64,000 nt of DNA from Fonsecaea monophora (taxonomy: Eukaryota; Ascomycota; Eurotiomycetes; Chaetothyriales; Herpotrichiellaceae), in contig NW_019173936.1 in assembly GCF_001642475.1 (NCBI RefSeq), forward strand, positions 124,001 to 188,000. The letters run 5' to 3'. This document shows positions 44,700-55,420 of this stretch, piece by piece. The notes under the pieces were generated by a model, which saw only the letters and a program-made list of their open reading frames with translations, had not been told where the DNA came from and ran no database searches. The stretch's first letter is position 1. The number at the start of each line of letters is the position of its first letter. The position numbers and the translations under genes are program-made.

Positions 44700-45698
44700 T
44701 TATGACTTCCCGTCCAGCTTCGTAAACGCCCCAGGCCCGCCAGGGACTTGCAGCCAGTTCTTGTCGTCGTAGTGCTCCTCGCCCTCGATCAGGTGGAATG
44801 TGTAGATGATGCGGCCCTTTTGGCTCGTGTTCTTCTCGCTCTTGTGCAGGATGTTGCCGTGGATGAGCACCAGACTACCCGCCTCGACCTCGCCCAGGAC
44901 GTATTCCTCTTCTCTGTCGGAGGGGGTCTCGTGCTCAAAGTCCCGCGGCCACTGTCCGTCCTCGGCGAGCACACCCTCAAATGTCGTCCCCGCGGACCCG
45001 TCGACTTCCCTGCGCACGAAGCGGTCGCGGATGGGCGCGCGTCGGTGGCTGCCCGGCGCGAAGCTCAGACACCCGTTCTCCGCGCGGGCGTCCTCGAGCG
45101 CGATCCAGAACCCCACAGCCGACGGCCGGTGTGTGTACAGGAACGTGCTGTCCTGGTGCGGCGGCACCGCGCCCCCGATCTCGGGCTGCTTGCAGATGAC
45201 CATGCTCTGCAGGAGGCGCGGGTCGCGGTAGCCTAGGTCGCGGGCGATGGCGGCGTTGCGGCGCCCGACCTCGCCGGCGTGCGACACGGCGCCAAACTCG
45301 GCCACCAGCCCGTGCAGGTTGTGTCCGATCTTGTTGATGGCCTTCTCCTTGGGCTTGTTCAGCGTCCCCGTCGCCGCGTCGAACGCGTCCTCCTCGAAGA
45401 AGAACCGCACCTTGTCTCCCGACGTCAGGAAGTAGTCATCCCCCACGTGCGTCTTGTCCGTCGGCTTGCCCGAGTCGTCCGTCCCCGTTGTGAACTTCGT
45501 CATCGGGTGGTCCTCGAGCGGGAACTCGCTCAGCAGTTGGTGCGTCTTGGAGAGGAGGTTCTGACACGTCTCGCGTGACAGGTATGACGGGATTATGAGG
45601 TAGCCATCGCGCTGGAACGAGGCGACCTGTTTGGGCGTGAGGCCCATGACGGGTGTTTCTGAGGACGGCGGATCTGGCGAGATTCTCGAGGGCGCCAT
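44700..45698 (-). CDS. phytanoyl-CoA dioxygenase family (PhyH) Fe(II)/2-oxoglutarate enzyme
   Basis: A single exon codes 332 residues. The family hydroxylates CoA esters or other small molecules with iron, oxygen and 2-oxoglutarate. The iron-binding facial triad is visible: His-x-Asp in PPHQDSTF (about 176-183) and the distal His in LVLIHGNILHKS (about 290), with the 2-oxoglutarate-binding Arg in KGRIIYTFH. The segment VGFWIALEDARAENGCLSFAPGSH (split here: WIALEDARAENGC then LSFAPGSH) is a PhyH hallmark. It is closest in plan to the PHYHD1-like group rather than to peroxisomal phytanoyl-CoA hydroxylase, and no PTS2 or PTS1 signal is obvious (end DGKS). The substrate is unknown. GC content is higher than in the flanks. 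Confidence 0.9.
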   Translation of the reverse strand: MAPSRISPDPPSSETPVMGLTPKQVASFQRDGYLIIPSYLSRETCQNLLSKTHQLLSEFPLEDHPMTKFTTGTDDSGKPTDKTHVGDDYFLTSGDKVRFFFEEDAFDAATGTLNKPKEKAINKIGHNLHGLVAEFGAVSHAGEVGRRNAAIARDLGYRDPRLLQSMVICKQPEIGGAVPPHQDSTFLYTHRPSAVGFWIALEDARAENGCLSFAPGSHRRAPIRDRFVRREVDGSAGTTFEGVLAEDGQWPRDFEHETPSDREEEYVLGEVEAGSLVLIHGNILHKSEKNTSQKGRIIYTFHLIEGEEHYDDKNWLQVPGGPGAFTKLDGKS

Positions 45699-46284
45699 CT
45701 TTTGATGGGTTCAGAAAATGGTGTCGGAAATCGGATGAAGGCTGTAGCTAGTTTTCAGTAGGGCTGTAAATGTACCTTACCTGGTGCATGGAGGTCTATT
45801 GTGAAGGTGAGGAAAAAATGTCAGACTCGATCCTTTTGTTCACAGCGATATTCCAAAGGCGGAGAACAGCGCGGGGGTTTCAATCGCTCTAAGATCAGAT
45901 CCACTGACGTAGACATCAAAGAAAGTCAGATGCGCCGCCTCACCCTTGGTATTCTCGACTCCGCGCCAAGACGAGGTAATTCGACACCCAGCCAGCTTAA
46001 CCCTCTTTAGGACGAGGGTGATACCGATTGCCTGAAAGAGCAGACGATGCACCTTATACACCACTATATGGACTAGATAGATATGGGTCGCAATGGGGTT
46101 CTGGTGTAATGGTGATATTTGGGCTGGCTGGTAAGATGGCCATGGCAATCTAGTGAATTGATGAATATGATTCCAACTAGGGATCAGACTGTTTAGCATA
46201 TTCTGTACATCGTTTCGCAGTTGAGCGAACAGACATGTACTCGGTCCGGAGTATAAGTGCCAGATAAACCCTAATATTGGTGAG
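45699..46284. other. promoter of PhyH gene and 3' flank of Zn2Cys6 gene
   Basis: No gene is seen in these 586 bp. Confidence 0.4.
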
Positions 46285-48198
46285 TCATTTCCGAATGCTG
46301 CTCAACCTTGGCCTGCGGTGACGCTTCAAAAACTCCAGAGTCAACGATCTCCCTTCACCAAATTGTGGCTGGATGCCGTATATTCGAGCAGTAACGGGAA
46401 TTTGCTGCGCAGATCCAGTTTCCATGAGAATCCCGCCTTTCCCTCTTTGGTCGTGCAAATCGGTCGTGTGAAGCTCCTCCGAGTACAAGATGGCTTCAGC
46501 ACATACGGCAGCCAGGTTTGAGTCCCAGAAACCATCACGCCGATTGAACTTGGACAGAATTTGCAATGCCTGACGTCGTAGCTTTGGCTCACGACATCGA
46601 GTGGCAATCAGAAAAACTGGAGGTACCGGGGACAAGGCTGTGCATGTGAAAACCGCTTTGCTCAAGATCGGTAGACGGGAGAAGTATGACGGCCGTAATG
46701 TGCCAAAGTCGTTGTCCTCCACACGTTCCAGTTCACATGGGTCGCATTTGGGCTTCAGGCCCACAAATGCCTCGATGATGGGAGCCGTTGTCTTTTTGCG
46801 TTTCCGCGGCTTGGTGGTCGATGATGTCGATTCATGTCCGCCAGCGTTCTGAACATGCAGCAATTCTTCAGCGACATCGACCATGGACTGGAATACCGGC
46901 ATGCATCTATCATAGTCCATGACCTCGTTCGGAGAATCTAGCAGTAGAAAGAGGCAGCTCACAAGGTACCAGAGTCGGAGAATCAGGGCTGCTTCACGGT
47001 GGTGATTCGCTTGGGCTGGACTGCGTATCGAGTCTGGAGATACAATCCTATCAAAGGCCTTTTTCCAATGATCGAGTTGTTGCGAAAGTGGCAAGTACCA
47101 GGTGTCACGTATCACTGCCATCTCACTAGAAGACCTGTCCAGTTGTTTAGTGGTCGCTTCCAGTGTCACTCCGGTGAGCCGATCCACGATGATTTCGAGG
47201 GATTCAGTGGCAGCTGCTATGGACTGAAACCGATCTGGTAGATGGGGAGGCGGACCACCTAGAGAGTGGCGAGCTATATGCACAGTTTGTTGCCCAATTT
47301 CTGCCAGCTGGCGTTCCAGGCGTCTAAACAAAATGGTCAGGATGGAGAGCGGAAAGTATGGTCGCTGTTGGTTGGCATTTGATACTCCGACTCGGTCCAG
47401 TTCACTAGAGACGGCTCTATACGTGTCGAGAAGTTTCAAACCACTGTACACATGAGCCTTGGCTGAGCCGAGATGTCCTTGTAGAAGCTCGCAGAACGTG
47501 AACACAATGCAAGCTATCAAGGTCACCTCCATGCATCTCAGGTCCTCGTTTGCTGCGACGAGAGCTTTGATCGCGGACGAGTATTGCTCCAGGGCAGTCC
47601 TCAAAAACCCCGAAGCATGCAAAGCCTCATCTTCATATTCTTGGTGAAAGCCTCCTAGAGCACAGACAGCATGACGGATAGCGGGTTCATGGTAGGCGGC
47701 CTGCAGTAGCAGCCTGTTCCAGACTTCCGTCTCTTCCTGAAAAGGACCACACAATTCCAGAGACGATCGCAGCTGGTAGAATTCGAACGCCCGTCGTTGT
47801 CGTGTGTCTTGTAGAAAAAGGGCTTCAGACAACGACGGTCCGTGGTTTAGGTAATTGACAAACGTGAAAAATCCCGTTTTTCCACGTTCCGTTGCAACCT
47901 CGACATATCCATCACAGGTTCGACCGCGCCCTAGGCACCGCTGGCATTGTGGCTTCGTTTCGTCACATTTGACCTTGCGAATCCTGCGATTGTTGTCAAT
48001 GAGGGGTGCTGGGAGTGGTTTCGTGTACAAAGGCACAACCTACAGCCACCGCCCGCTGAATCTCGGTACATGCGAGGCTGACCAGGTGTCGGCTTCAGGC
48101 AATGGATTAAATTTTGACAAAACGGATGGAACTCACTTGCAGGTTTTGCAGCCCGTTCTTGTATATGCACGATGCTTGACTTGCTTGGTCGACGGCAT
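46285..48198 (-). CDS. Zn2Cys6 fungal transcription factor A
   Basis: Two exons, 48198-48137 and 47983-46285, give 586 residues. The 153-bp intron splits the zinc cluster: exon 1 ends in TRTGCKTC plus part of a Lys codon, and exon 2 continues IRKVKCDETKPQCQRCLGRGRTCDGY, so joining them rebuilds C-x2-C-x6-C-x5-C-x2-C-x6-C. Without exon 1 the finger would look truncated. The middle (about 85-290) carries the fungal regulatory domain with VWNRLLLQAAYHEPAIRHAV and LGGFH, typical of the subgroup next to monooxygenase and transport genes. A basic stretch, KPRKRKKTT, may be a second nuclear signal. It is divergent from the secreted hydrolase gene at 49034, a possible target. Targets are unknown. Confidence 0.88.
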
Positions 48199-49033
48199 CG
48201 CAGAATAAAGTGCAAGGCATGACAGAAGCTGGCACAATAGGCGACAAGCGAACAATCGTTCTGCAGGAAGATTCGGGGCTAAACAGCACTCTTTGCCTCT
48301 GCTGTGGCGCTACTGGCCCGGCCATGGGTGTGACGGCGAGGGGGCACGAGAGGATGCGGTGAGGCGGGTGCCTGGTGCTCAGATCTTCGGGTAGGGAGAG
48401 TAGTAGGTAATAGGTAATGTTCGAGAATCGTCCCCTCGTCCCAATCCAGGGGCCATCAGGCTGATGTTTCGGGAGGCTGGCGGGGTGTGGGTCTGAGCCG
48501 CCAGTTGGCACGCCCAGAGCGCTAAGCCTTTCACGGGCGTGACTCCCGAGCCAGTCCATACAAAGACCACCTTTACGGTGCAGCCTCGTCGGTTATTTTC
48601 AGGCACCACGCCAACGCACTGAGATTGTCGATCTCAACCTGAAAAGGCATCTTCGCAGACTGCCACGGCCCCGTGCCACTACTCTCCTCGCGAGATTCAC
48701 TCGACACCATGGGTGTTCAAATGCCTCAGTTATAATGAGTAGCGGGAATGGTTGACTCCGCCGCATCCCCTACACTCGAGGCGAGTCAGCTTCACCCCTC
48801 CGTCACTGAAGCAGATTGACCTATGCACATCCCTTCTCGCAATTGGACTGTTCGCAATGCCTTCACCTGAAGAATGTACGCATCCGAGATGATGGGACGC
48901 GTATTCACGGGCTCTAACACAGTGTTTCTGTCGTTCCTCAGGACAAGGGTAGTCGCCTTGTGCACTGACAAGATATAAAATCCTTCGGACCGTTATTCAT
49001 ATCACTTCTCCAACCTTGGCTCCTTGTCCCAAA
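48199..49033. promoter_or_regulatory. divergent promoter, Zn2Cys6 regulator A / secreted hydrolase
   Basis: About 835 bp between two divergent start codons. A TATAAAA box at 48974-48980 lies 54 bp before the hydrolase ATG. CGG triplets, the half-sites of Zn2Cys6 factors, occur but I cannot show a defined spaced pair. Confidence 0.4.
48974..48980 (+). promoter_or_regulatory. TATA box of the secreted hydrolase gene
   Basis: TATAAAA read directly, 54 bp before the hydrolase start codon. Confidence 0.55.
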
Positions 49034-51243
49034 ATGCCTACCTCCTATGAATGGGCGACGGCGCTCTTCTGCTTCTCCATTACCTTGGCTGCAGCCCACC
49101 CAGAAATCCTCTGGACTGACTGTAGCGAGCACGTTCCACCCAGCGATGTTTTCAATGCCACCGGCGTTGATCTTCAACACCTCCCCTCGACGCTCAAATG
49201 CGGCCGGCTTGTTGTGCCAATGGATTACTCCAAGCCACTAAGCGAGAGCAACAATATCACTCTGGGTCTGGCTATGCACCGACCGGTTCAGCCAAAAGGC
49301 GTTATCTTCTTGTTCGTCTATCCTCGGAAAAGGTGTCTGTCTGCAAACAATGTTGACCCAATATAAGCTGTCCAGGTGGCTCGGATAATGCAGTCGTACA
49401 CGCGTGGAATCTTGCACTCAACATTACCTCCCCATTCATTCCTGATTTCTCGGACTTGACAGACTACGACTTGATGAGTACTCATCCCCGGCCACTTCTA
49501 GTCAACTGAAACTGATCCTTTTCTCCTAGTGATGGATATTCGTGGCACCTACAGCTCCAATCCCCTGAACGTTTCGCTGGACACAGTTCTGCCCTTGTTC
49601 AACCCCTAGTGAGTCCCTCCCCCTATCCTTTGTGAGAGAGTCCCGAAGCATAACAATCAAAAGCCCGACGTCTCAGGATGAATTTAATACTGCGAAAGAG
49701 ATTGCTGCCGCTGCCATACAGTCGTGGGTCGATTCAAGTTCGCCTCCGGGAATCGTTGGGCATGTCGGCACACGAGAGGTTGTTCAGGACTACAATCAGA
49801 TCCGTCAGGCCCTAGGCTACGAGAAAATCCACTTTATCGGCGCTTCTTAGTGAGTCGAGTCTCCCTTGTACTCCTGGATGCGACGACTCCAACTAACTGC
49901 AGGTGACCACAGTGGGAGTTATCGAGCTTTACAGTTCGCTCAAACATATCCCCATTCTGTGGGCCGCTTTGTGCTGGACGCGGTGGTGCCGCACGGAGTT
50001 GTAAGTGCATCAGGTTTGTAGCTTGCGTTGACAACCAATAACCACTTTGCAGTGTCCTGCTCAGCAAGCCGAACATGAGATGGCGGCCGCAAATCGGGTC
50101 TTACTAAGAGCAGATGCATATTGCCAGAACAACTCGTCGTGCCCCTTCAGTGGTGCAGGCAAAGGCAGTGTTCCAGAAGTGGGCGACATAGTCTCCAGAG
50201 ATTGTGTCTAACAGGATTATTCGCTAACATTTGTCAGGCATACCGTGAAATCATTAAGACAGCCTCCAACTCATCTATCGACACTGTCTGGGCCATTCAA
50301 GCAACCATCACCGGGCTGCTCCAAGATCAGCCTGACTTTCCTCAGATTATTGACTTGATTGCCGCGTTGTCGATGAATATCAGCGCCTTAGACGCTTTGC
50401 CTCAACAAGCATTGACGGCCGGGAGCATTGTTGCTTATGTTCTGGAGTGCGGTGACTCTCGTGCGTGGGTGTCCTTCTGCGAATAAATTATAGCTGGTCT
50501 GACGGATACACAGCTTTGACCACAACGTTTTCTGGGTTTCAAAAATCTTTGAACGCTGGTCTAGCGGTAAGAACTGTGTCTCAAGCCGCTTGATTCAACT
50601 ATAGGACGAAGGGCTGACCAAGATTGATGATAGCTTGATACCAACAACTTCGGTCAAACAACAACTTGGTTAACACAAGTCAGTTTTGTCACTACTAATG
50701 GGTGTTTTGTTGAACTTGACGCTGACACAGTCCAGCTTGCTTGTTCAGCTTGGCCGTTCGACACAACGCCATTGGTACCAATCCGCACGGAAATCCCCAT
50801 GCTGGTCGTCACGGCGGATTTCGATGGCAGGTAGGTTTTGATCTAGGCGCAGAACATTACAGCTCAAAGGCAATCTTCTGACAAACTTGCTTCACATGAC
50901 ACAGCGCACCAACAGAATGGACCACGCTGACAATGCCCGACATTCCGAATGGTCATCTGGTTGTTCGGCATGGCGATGACCATGTTTCATTCAACCGTAA
51001 GTGCCGTCTATTGCCCAACGTTTCACCTTGATTAGTGAGAACTAACCGAGCCCTTCGTTTTCGATAGTGCCCGCTCAATCCTCGACCGCGATCGCGAAGC
51101 GCTTCTTGCGCACTGGAATCTTGCCGGGCCATTCCAACAATACGTTTGTGACCGTCTATGCCTCGCCTGTCAAGAGAGGTCCAATTGCCGACCCTTACAG
51201 CGTCCCAACTGGGTTTCAGGATGGTGATGTGGATAGTGCATGA
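49034..51243 (+). CDS. secreted alpha/beta hydrolase, S33 tripeptidyl-aminopeptidase-like
   Basis: Twelve exons give 524 residues: 49034-49311, 49368-49477, 49530-49608, 49664-49849, 49913-50000, 50053-50178, 50238-50460, 50514-50566, 50605-50668, 50731-50830, 50905-50996 and 51068-51243. All phases agree and the introns are 38-74 bp. A signal peptide (about 1-20) is followed by VIFFCPGGSDNA (the oxyanion-hole loop), MDIRGT, and the nucleophile elbow GASYGSYR with Ser217 completed across an intron. The acid is about Asp434 in TADFDGSAPTEW, and the base is His in RHGDDHVSFN. The order and the C-terminal TAP-like domain fit secreted peptidase family S33, which removes N-terminal peptides or amino acids. 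Intron density is far above that of every neighbour. The donor after exon 6 (GTGGGC) is the least certain junction. Confidence 0.85.
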
Positions 51244-51744
51244 TTTTAGTCTGCAAAGAAGCCCCTGGCGTCACGCGTAGTCAGTGAAGGGATAAGATCT
51301 TTCTCTCTCTTTTTTACTTTGTTAAGGTTCCATTTCAAGTTACAAAATATATAGGGCTCCCGAATGTCGTGAATGTGCTCAATCCAATCACTGTTGTGGC
51401 ACTGGGAAATGGTAGGAAATTGTCAGAATTACCACCGGGCAGGACAGGCACAATGAATGATAATTTTGACCAGAGGGGACCACCCAGATATACCTCATCT
51501 AGATGGTACGATTGAGACTCGCGTTTCATTACAGGGCGGCGGTGTAGGGAAAGTTGGCTGAATGCTACGTGAGGTCCGAGGCCCGCGCAACAGGTATCAC
51601 AAGCATGAATGTGGGTAATAATATTGGATTCTCTCCCGTTGACGGAGGTGCCTCTGGTCAATGTTTGTCTCTTGTTGGAAAGCTGTCGAGAACCCTTTTC
51701 CCCTTTCCCCCTTTTACCCGCCATGATAACCAGCCATTCCTATC
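51244..51744. other. convergent 3' flank, no gene
   Basis: About 500 bp between facing genes; no gene seen. Confidence 0.45.
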
Positions 51745-52763
51745 TCAATCCAACCGTAGTGCCACCAGCTTGGGAAGGAAGTCCTTTGCCACGTCACCAT
51801 TATCAAGCAACTTTATGAATTCCTCGTGGTGTACAATCTTCTCAATGTGGCAGACCAGATAGTCAGAGATCAGATCGCGCAATTGATCAATCTTCGGGTC
51901 ACGACACGGAGTGTTTGCATAGGTGTACTTCAATAACTCGACAACGTCGCCGACCCGCTGTTGATGCAGCTTGAATCTTGACAACGTGAGTCGGAGCTTC
52001 TGTAGGACAAGTCCCCGAAGGGGCTCAATGAGATACTGGTCGGCAAAGGCGTACAGTTTGGCGTGGCACAGAAAGACAGGGGTGTAATTCTGATGTTGAT
52101 CTTCGTTGACTTCCAACTTCCACTCCATCGTCTTCTTGATATCCGCTTTCTTCTTGAAAGAGTCCCACGCCTCTTGGGCCTTCGAAACGACAGTCTTGGT
52201 TTTGCCCGACTCGACCCACTTGTGATTTCTCTTTCGGAAGGGGTTTCTCCCACACCACTCACAATACGGAACCGCCTCCTCTTCTATATATTCTTCAGTG
52301 GGCTCTGGATCAATGGGCACTGATTCAGTGGTTTCCCCCTCGGCAACTATGTCCTCAAATGCTGATGGATGTGCATGGCGAAGGTTATTGAACGACTCGT
52401 CGACTACATTATCTGGTTCGGAGGGATTGTGATCTGGCTCCGGTTCAGCGACAGCATAGTCACCCGTATAGGCGAATTGGATGACGCGAACAAAAGTGTC
52501 TTCGTCCGTATCCTTCAACACTGCATATCGATTCGTTGCTTCCACCATGCCTCCTCCGAGCAGGGCGGCCATGGGGTCAGACAGCTTTGTAGCAAGTCCG
52601 CCATGCATGTAGAAAGGTTTTGCTGTTGGACCAACGAGGAATTTAAAAGGTTCCGAATCGACAAAGCTGTCAAGCATGAGAAATCAAAGCCGGCGAGGGA
52701 GATCATGCGTCGATAAACATACCTTTTGTAGGCAATATCCATGGCTGCGGCACCAAACGGCAT
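51745..52763 (-). CDS. BTB/POZ domain protein
   Basis: Two exons, 52763-52723 and 52666-51745, give 320 residues; the 56-bp intron (GTATGT to ACAG) joins MDIAYK to SFVDSEPFKFLVG. Residues about 15-85 look like a BTB fold (FYMHGGLATKLSDPMAALLGGG, then DTDEDTFVRVIQFAYTGDY), followed by an acidic linker, a short CEWCGRNPFRKRNHKW segment, and a helical region in which LYAFADQYLIEPLRGLVLQKL repeats the back half of a BTB-BACK-like unit. Fungal proteins of this type are common, often amplified, and of unknown role; the domain usually mediates protein-protein contacts and may recruit Cullin-3. The split first exon makes an internal ATG at 52677 look like a start, but the intron keeps the full BTB. 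Confidence 0.8.
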
Positions 52764-53833
52764 AGCAAAAGACGCGATTCAAGAGGAGAGAGGCAGACTG
52801 AAGAAACTTACAGGTCAAACTGCGATATTAACATCCTGCGTGCGCAACAAGCATAGTATGGGGGTTAAAGAGCTTCCACATGCGTTCACCAGGCAGGCTG
52901 CATCAAAGGACGAATGGTTTCAGACTTTCACAGTGACACGACATGAAGTGACGTGTGCAACTGAGCCAACCACATGAGGGATGGTACTTTGTATGTGGTG
53001 TTTTATCATTCGGCAGCCTTACAGTAGAACTTGAAATGGCATGCAGGGCACTGAGGCTGAGGACGAGGAGATGTCGCAGGTGCCCCAATAGAAGTAGACT
53101 TTTGTACATGTACCTCTAGAGACCTTGGCAAGTCTGGTACATAATAGTTCTGGGACGAGCTTCTAGGCCCTAACTTGGTTAATTGGCAATAGTCGGCAAA
53201 GGGTTCAGGCAAGACCACTAGCCCTACCACGCCACGCCTACCGAAGCCCCGCCATCCCGTCCCCGCTGTGCGGAGCCTTCCAAGCCGATGGCCATGCCTA
53301 CCATTACTGTTGCCCCCCACCTATAAGGAGCTTCAATTGCAGCCCCCGCCCCTCATCCGCCGATTTGCTCCCGGCATCAGCTTGAAGCCCCACCCACAAG
53401 GCACAATCCCTGCCCCTCCTTCCCTAAAAAGCTTCCAGCCGCCTGCATTTGATCAAAAACAGCACTCCCCTCTCAGAGAAAACATAGGAGGCTGGTGCAA
53501 ACGCCGCCGCCATCGTCATGCGTAGTGGTGAGAGGAAGAGAATTCATCATATGCCCACGCATGGCCGACATGCATCATGCATGCAAGTGTGTCTCAAAAG
53601 TCCGTGCGTTCGTCAGCTCTTGATCCAGTCCAACTACTTACCCAAACCACTCGGTACCAATCCCACCCTCGAGGAGCTTGGACTGCAGGTTTGCAAGTGC
53701 TTTGTTTCCTTTCCTCAGACACCTTTACGCGGCTCACCTCCCAATGCTGTGTCCTTGCGCAGATGCAATTTCGACCCCGTGAACATCATCCAATCACCCA
53801 TCTATTCCCTCGCCCTCATTTCCCTCCATCTCC
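52764..53833. other. 1.1-kb gene-free stretch
   Basis: Between two divergent genes; the part 53200-53480 is C-rich and the leader of the Trp-rich protein gene is CT-rich. No gene supported. Confidence 0.45.
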
Positions 53834-54562
53834 ATGCCATTGATCCAGCAGAGGTCGCCAGACCCGCAATCGGAGTGGTCGGCCGTCGTGCAAACGACAA
53901 CTGCGCAGACTGAGTGGGAAAGCTGGACGAGCGTCACGCAGCAGGTCTGGAGCACATCGACTCCCGCGCAAGAATGGACCACATCATCCTATGAGGAATG
54001 GGCGACAAGTTGGTCGACACAATCTGCATGGATCACGAGCTATACCGCGACGACGGACTGTGCCTGTGAATGGGTAGTTACCTCTGCCTCATCGTGGTGT
54101 CCGACGCCTATCGTTGTCACCCCTACCACGACCAGCTTGATCCCTATCGAAACGACGCCGGCGGGTGTCATTGTCGTCGATGACCACGACCATCAGGGCC
54201 TGGCCCCGGGCGTTGTGGGCGGCATTGTGCTCGGCGCCTTCTTCGGCGTTCTCTTACTCGTCCTTCTATGTATCTGCTGGTTCCGCAGCTACCGGCCCCG
54301 ACGATACTATGCGGGATCCTCGTCCTCCTCCTCGTCATCTTCCAGTCACTCGCGGCGGCGCAAACCGCCTGTGGTTGTCATCGACCCTTACCCCCGCAGA
54401 CCTGCTGCGAATCTCACTTTTGTCGGCGGAGGGAACTACCCGGGAACACGGGTTATGGTCACAAAGACGCAAAAGACCTTTGTCAGACCCCCGCCTGTCA
54501 GGCAGGTCAGAACTGTGAGACATACGAGGAGGGCGCAGAAGATTGTGGTCGTGGAAGACTGA
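53834..54562 (+). CDS. Trp/Ser/Thr-rich single-pass membrane protein
   Basis: A single exon codes 242 residues; I do not recognise the family. The N-terminal half (about 12-85) is rich in Trp, Ser, Thr and Gln, with irregular repeats of the kind TEWESWTSV, QQVWSTST, AQEWTTSS, EEWATSW, and then two Cys in DCACEW and SSWC. A Thr/Pro stretch follows, then a single transmembrane helix (about 126-148, VVGGIVLGAFFGVLLLVLLCICWF) and a basic tail with a run of ten Ser (about 160-170) and an Arg/Lys-rich end. The layout (O-glycosylation-type stalk, one TM, short basic cytosolic tail) resembles Mid2/Wsc-like stress sensors. No clear cleavable signal peptide is seen, so orientation is a guess. Confidence 0.6.
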   Translation: MPLIQQRSPDPQSEWSAVVQTTTAQTEWESWTSVTQQVWSTSTPAQEWTTSSYEEWATSWSTQSAWITSYTATTDCACEWVVTSASSWCPTPIVVTPTTTSLIPIETTPAGVIVVDDHDHQGLAPGVVGGIVLGAFFGVLLLVLLCICWFRSYRPRRYYAGSSSSSSSSSSHSRRRKPPVVVIDPYPRRPAANLTFVGGGNYPGTRVMVTKTQKTFVRPPPVRQVRTVRHTRRAQKIVVVED

Positions 54563-55420
54563 CGCGAGAATGAGAGACGATCTGATTGAGCCCCGCGGAA
54601 TCTTCTGTTATCTTGTCGGAGAGATGGCGAAATATTTGACAATGTTTACATGACTACGCAATGAGGGATGAGAAGAGGGCAGGACTTTGGCATTGACGAG
54701 CGCAACGACGGTATACCCACACATATGGAAGGGCTGGTTTTGATGAATTGGGGTTGGTTTCTTGCTTACATATATATCCACGAGTCTATATTACGGAGGA
54801 AAAGGGACTTTGTAGAGATGGATTCATGCACAATTTGGAATGTTCCGAGTACATATTTACGCACGTTGATTGAGTCGGATAAATGACATGGAAAATCCAA
54901 ATCAATCTTATGCCTAGAAAAGCTTCCTATCGGCCATATGTTTTTTAACATCAGGGAGATTTGAAGCAAGCATCCGAGACAAAGGCAAGACGACAGTTAC
55001 ATGTACGTCATGCCTTGCTTGTACGCGGTACAGTACAGAGTCTATAATCAAACCCATACCTAGATAGAGAATTCAAGATGGAACAAAAACAAAACTTACC
55101 TCGTAATGTAATATAATGTAATGTACCGGGCAGATAGGTACGAGTTATACCATCAACGCCCCACCGCTCGCTTGTCTAGATAGCCATCGTCAAATAAACT
55201 CGAATAGAAACCGAAGAGATAGATATATGGAGGACAAAAGACATTGAATTGCATTGGAAAAGCTAATTATCTAGTTACACACACAGAGAGAGATCCCTTA
55301 AGAAGTCCTAGTTAGTCCTAGTCCCAGACCCATTTCCATTCATAAATACCCGGTAGTCAAGAGTGAGGGAGATAAAACAGTAACACCCAATAGAGAGACC
55401 GCAGGACGGAAAGCAGTCTC
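54563..55420. other. gene-free stretch, AT-rich
   Basis: Between convergent genes; AT-rich around 54900-55330. No gene seen. Confidence 0.45.
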
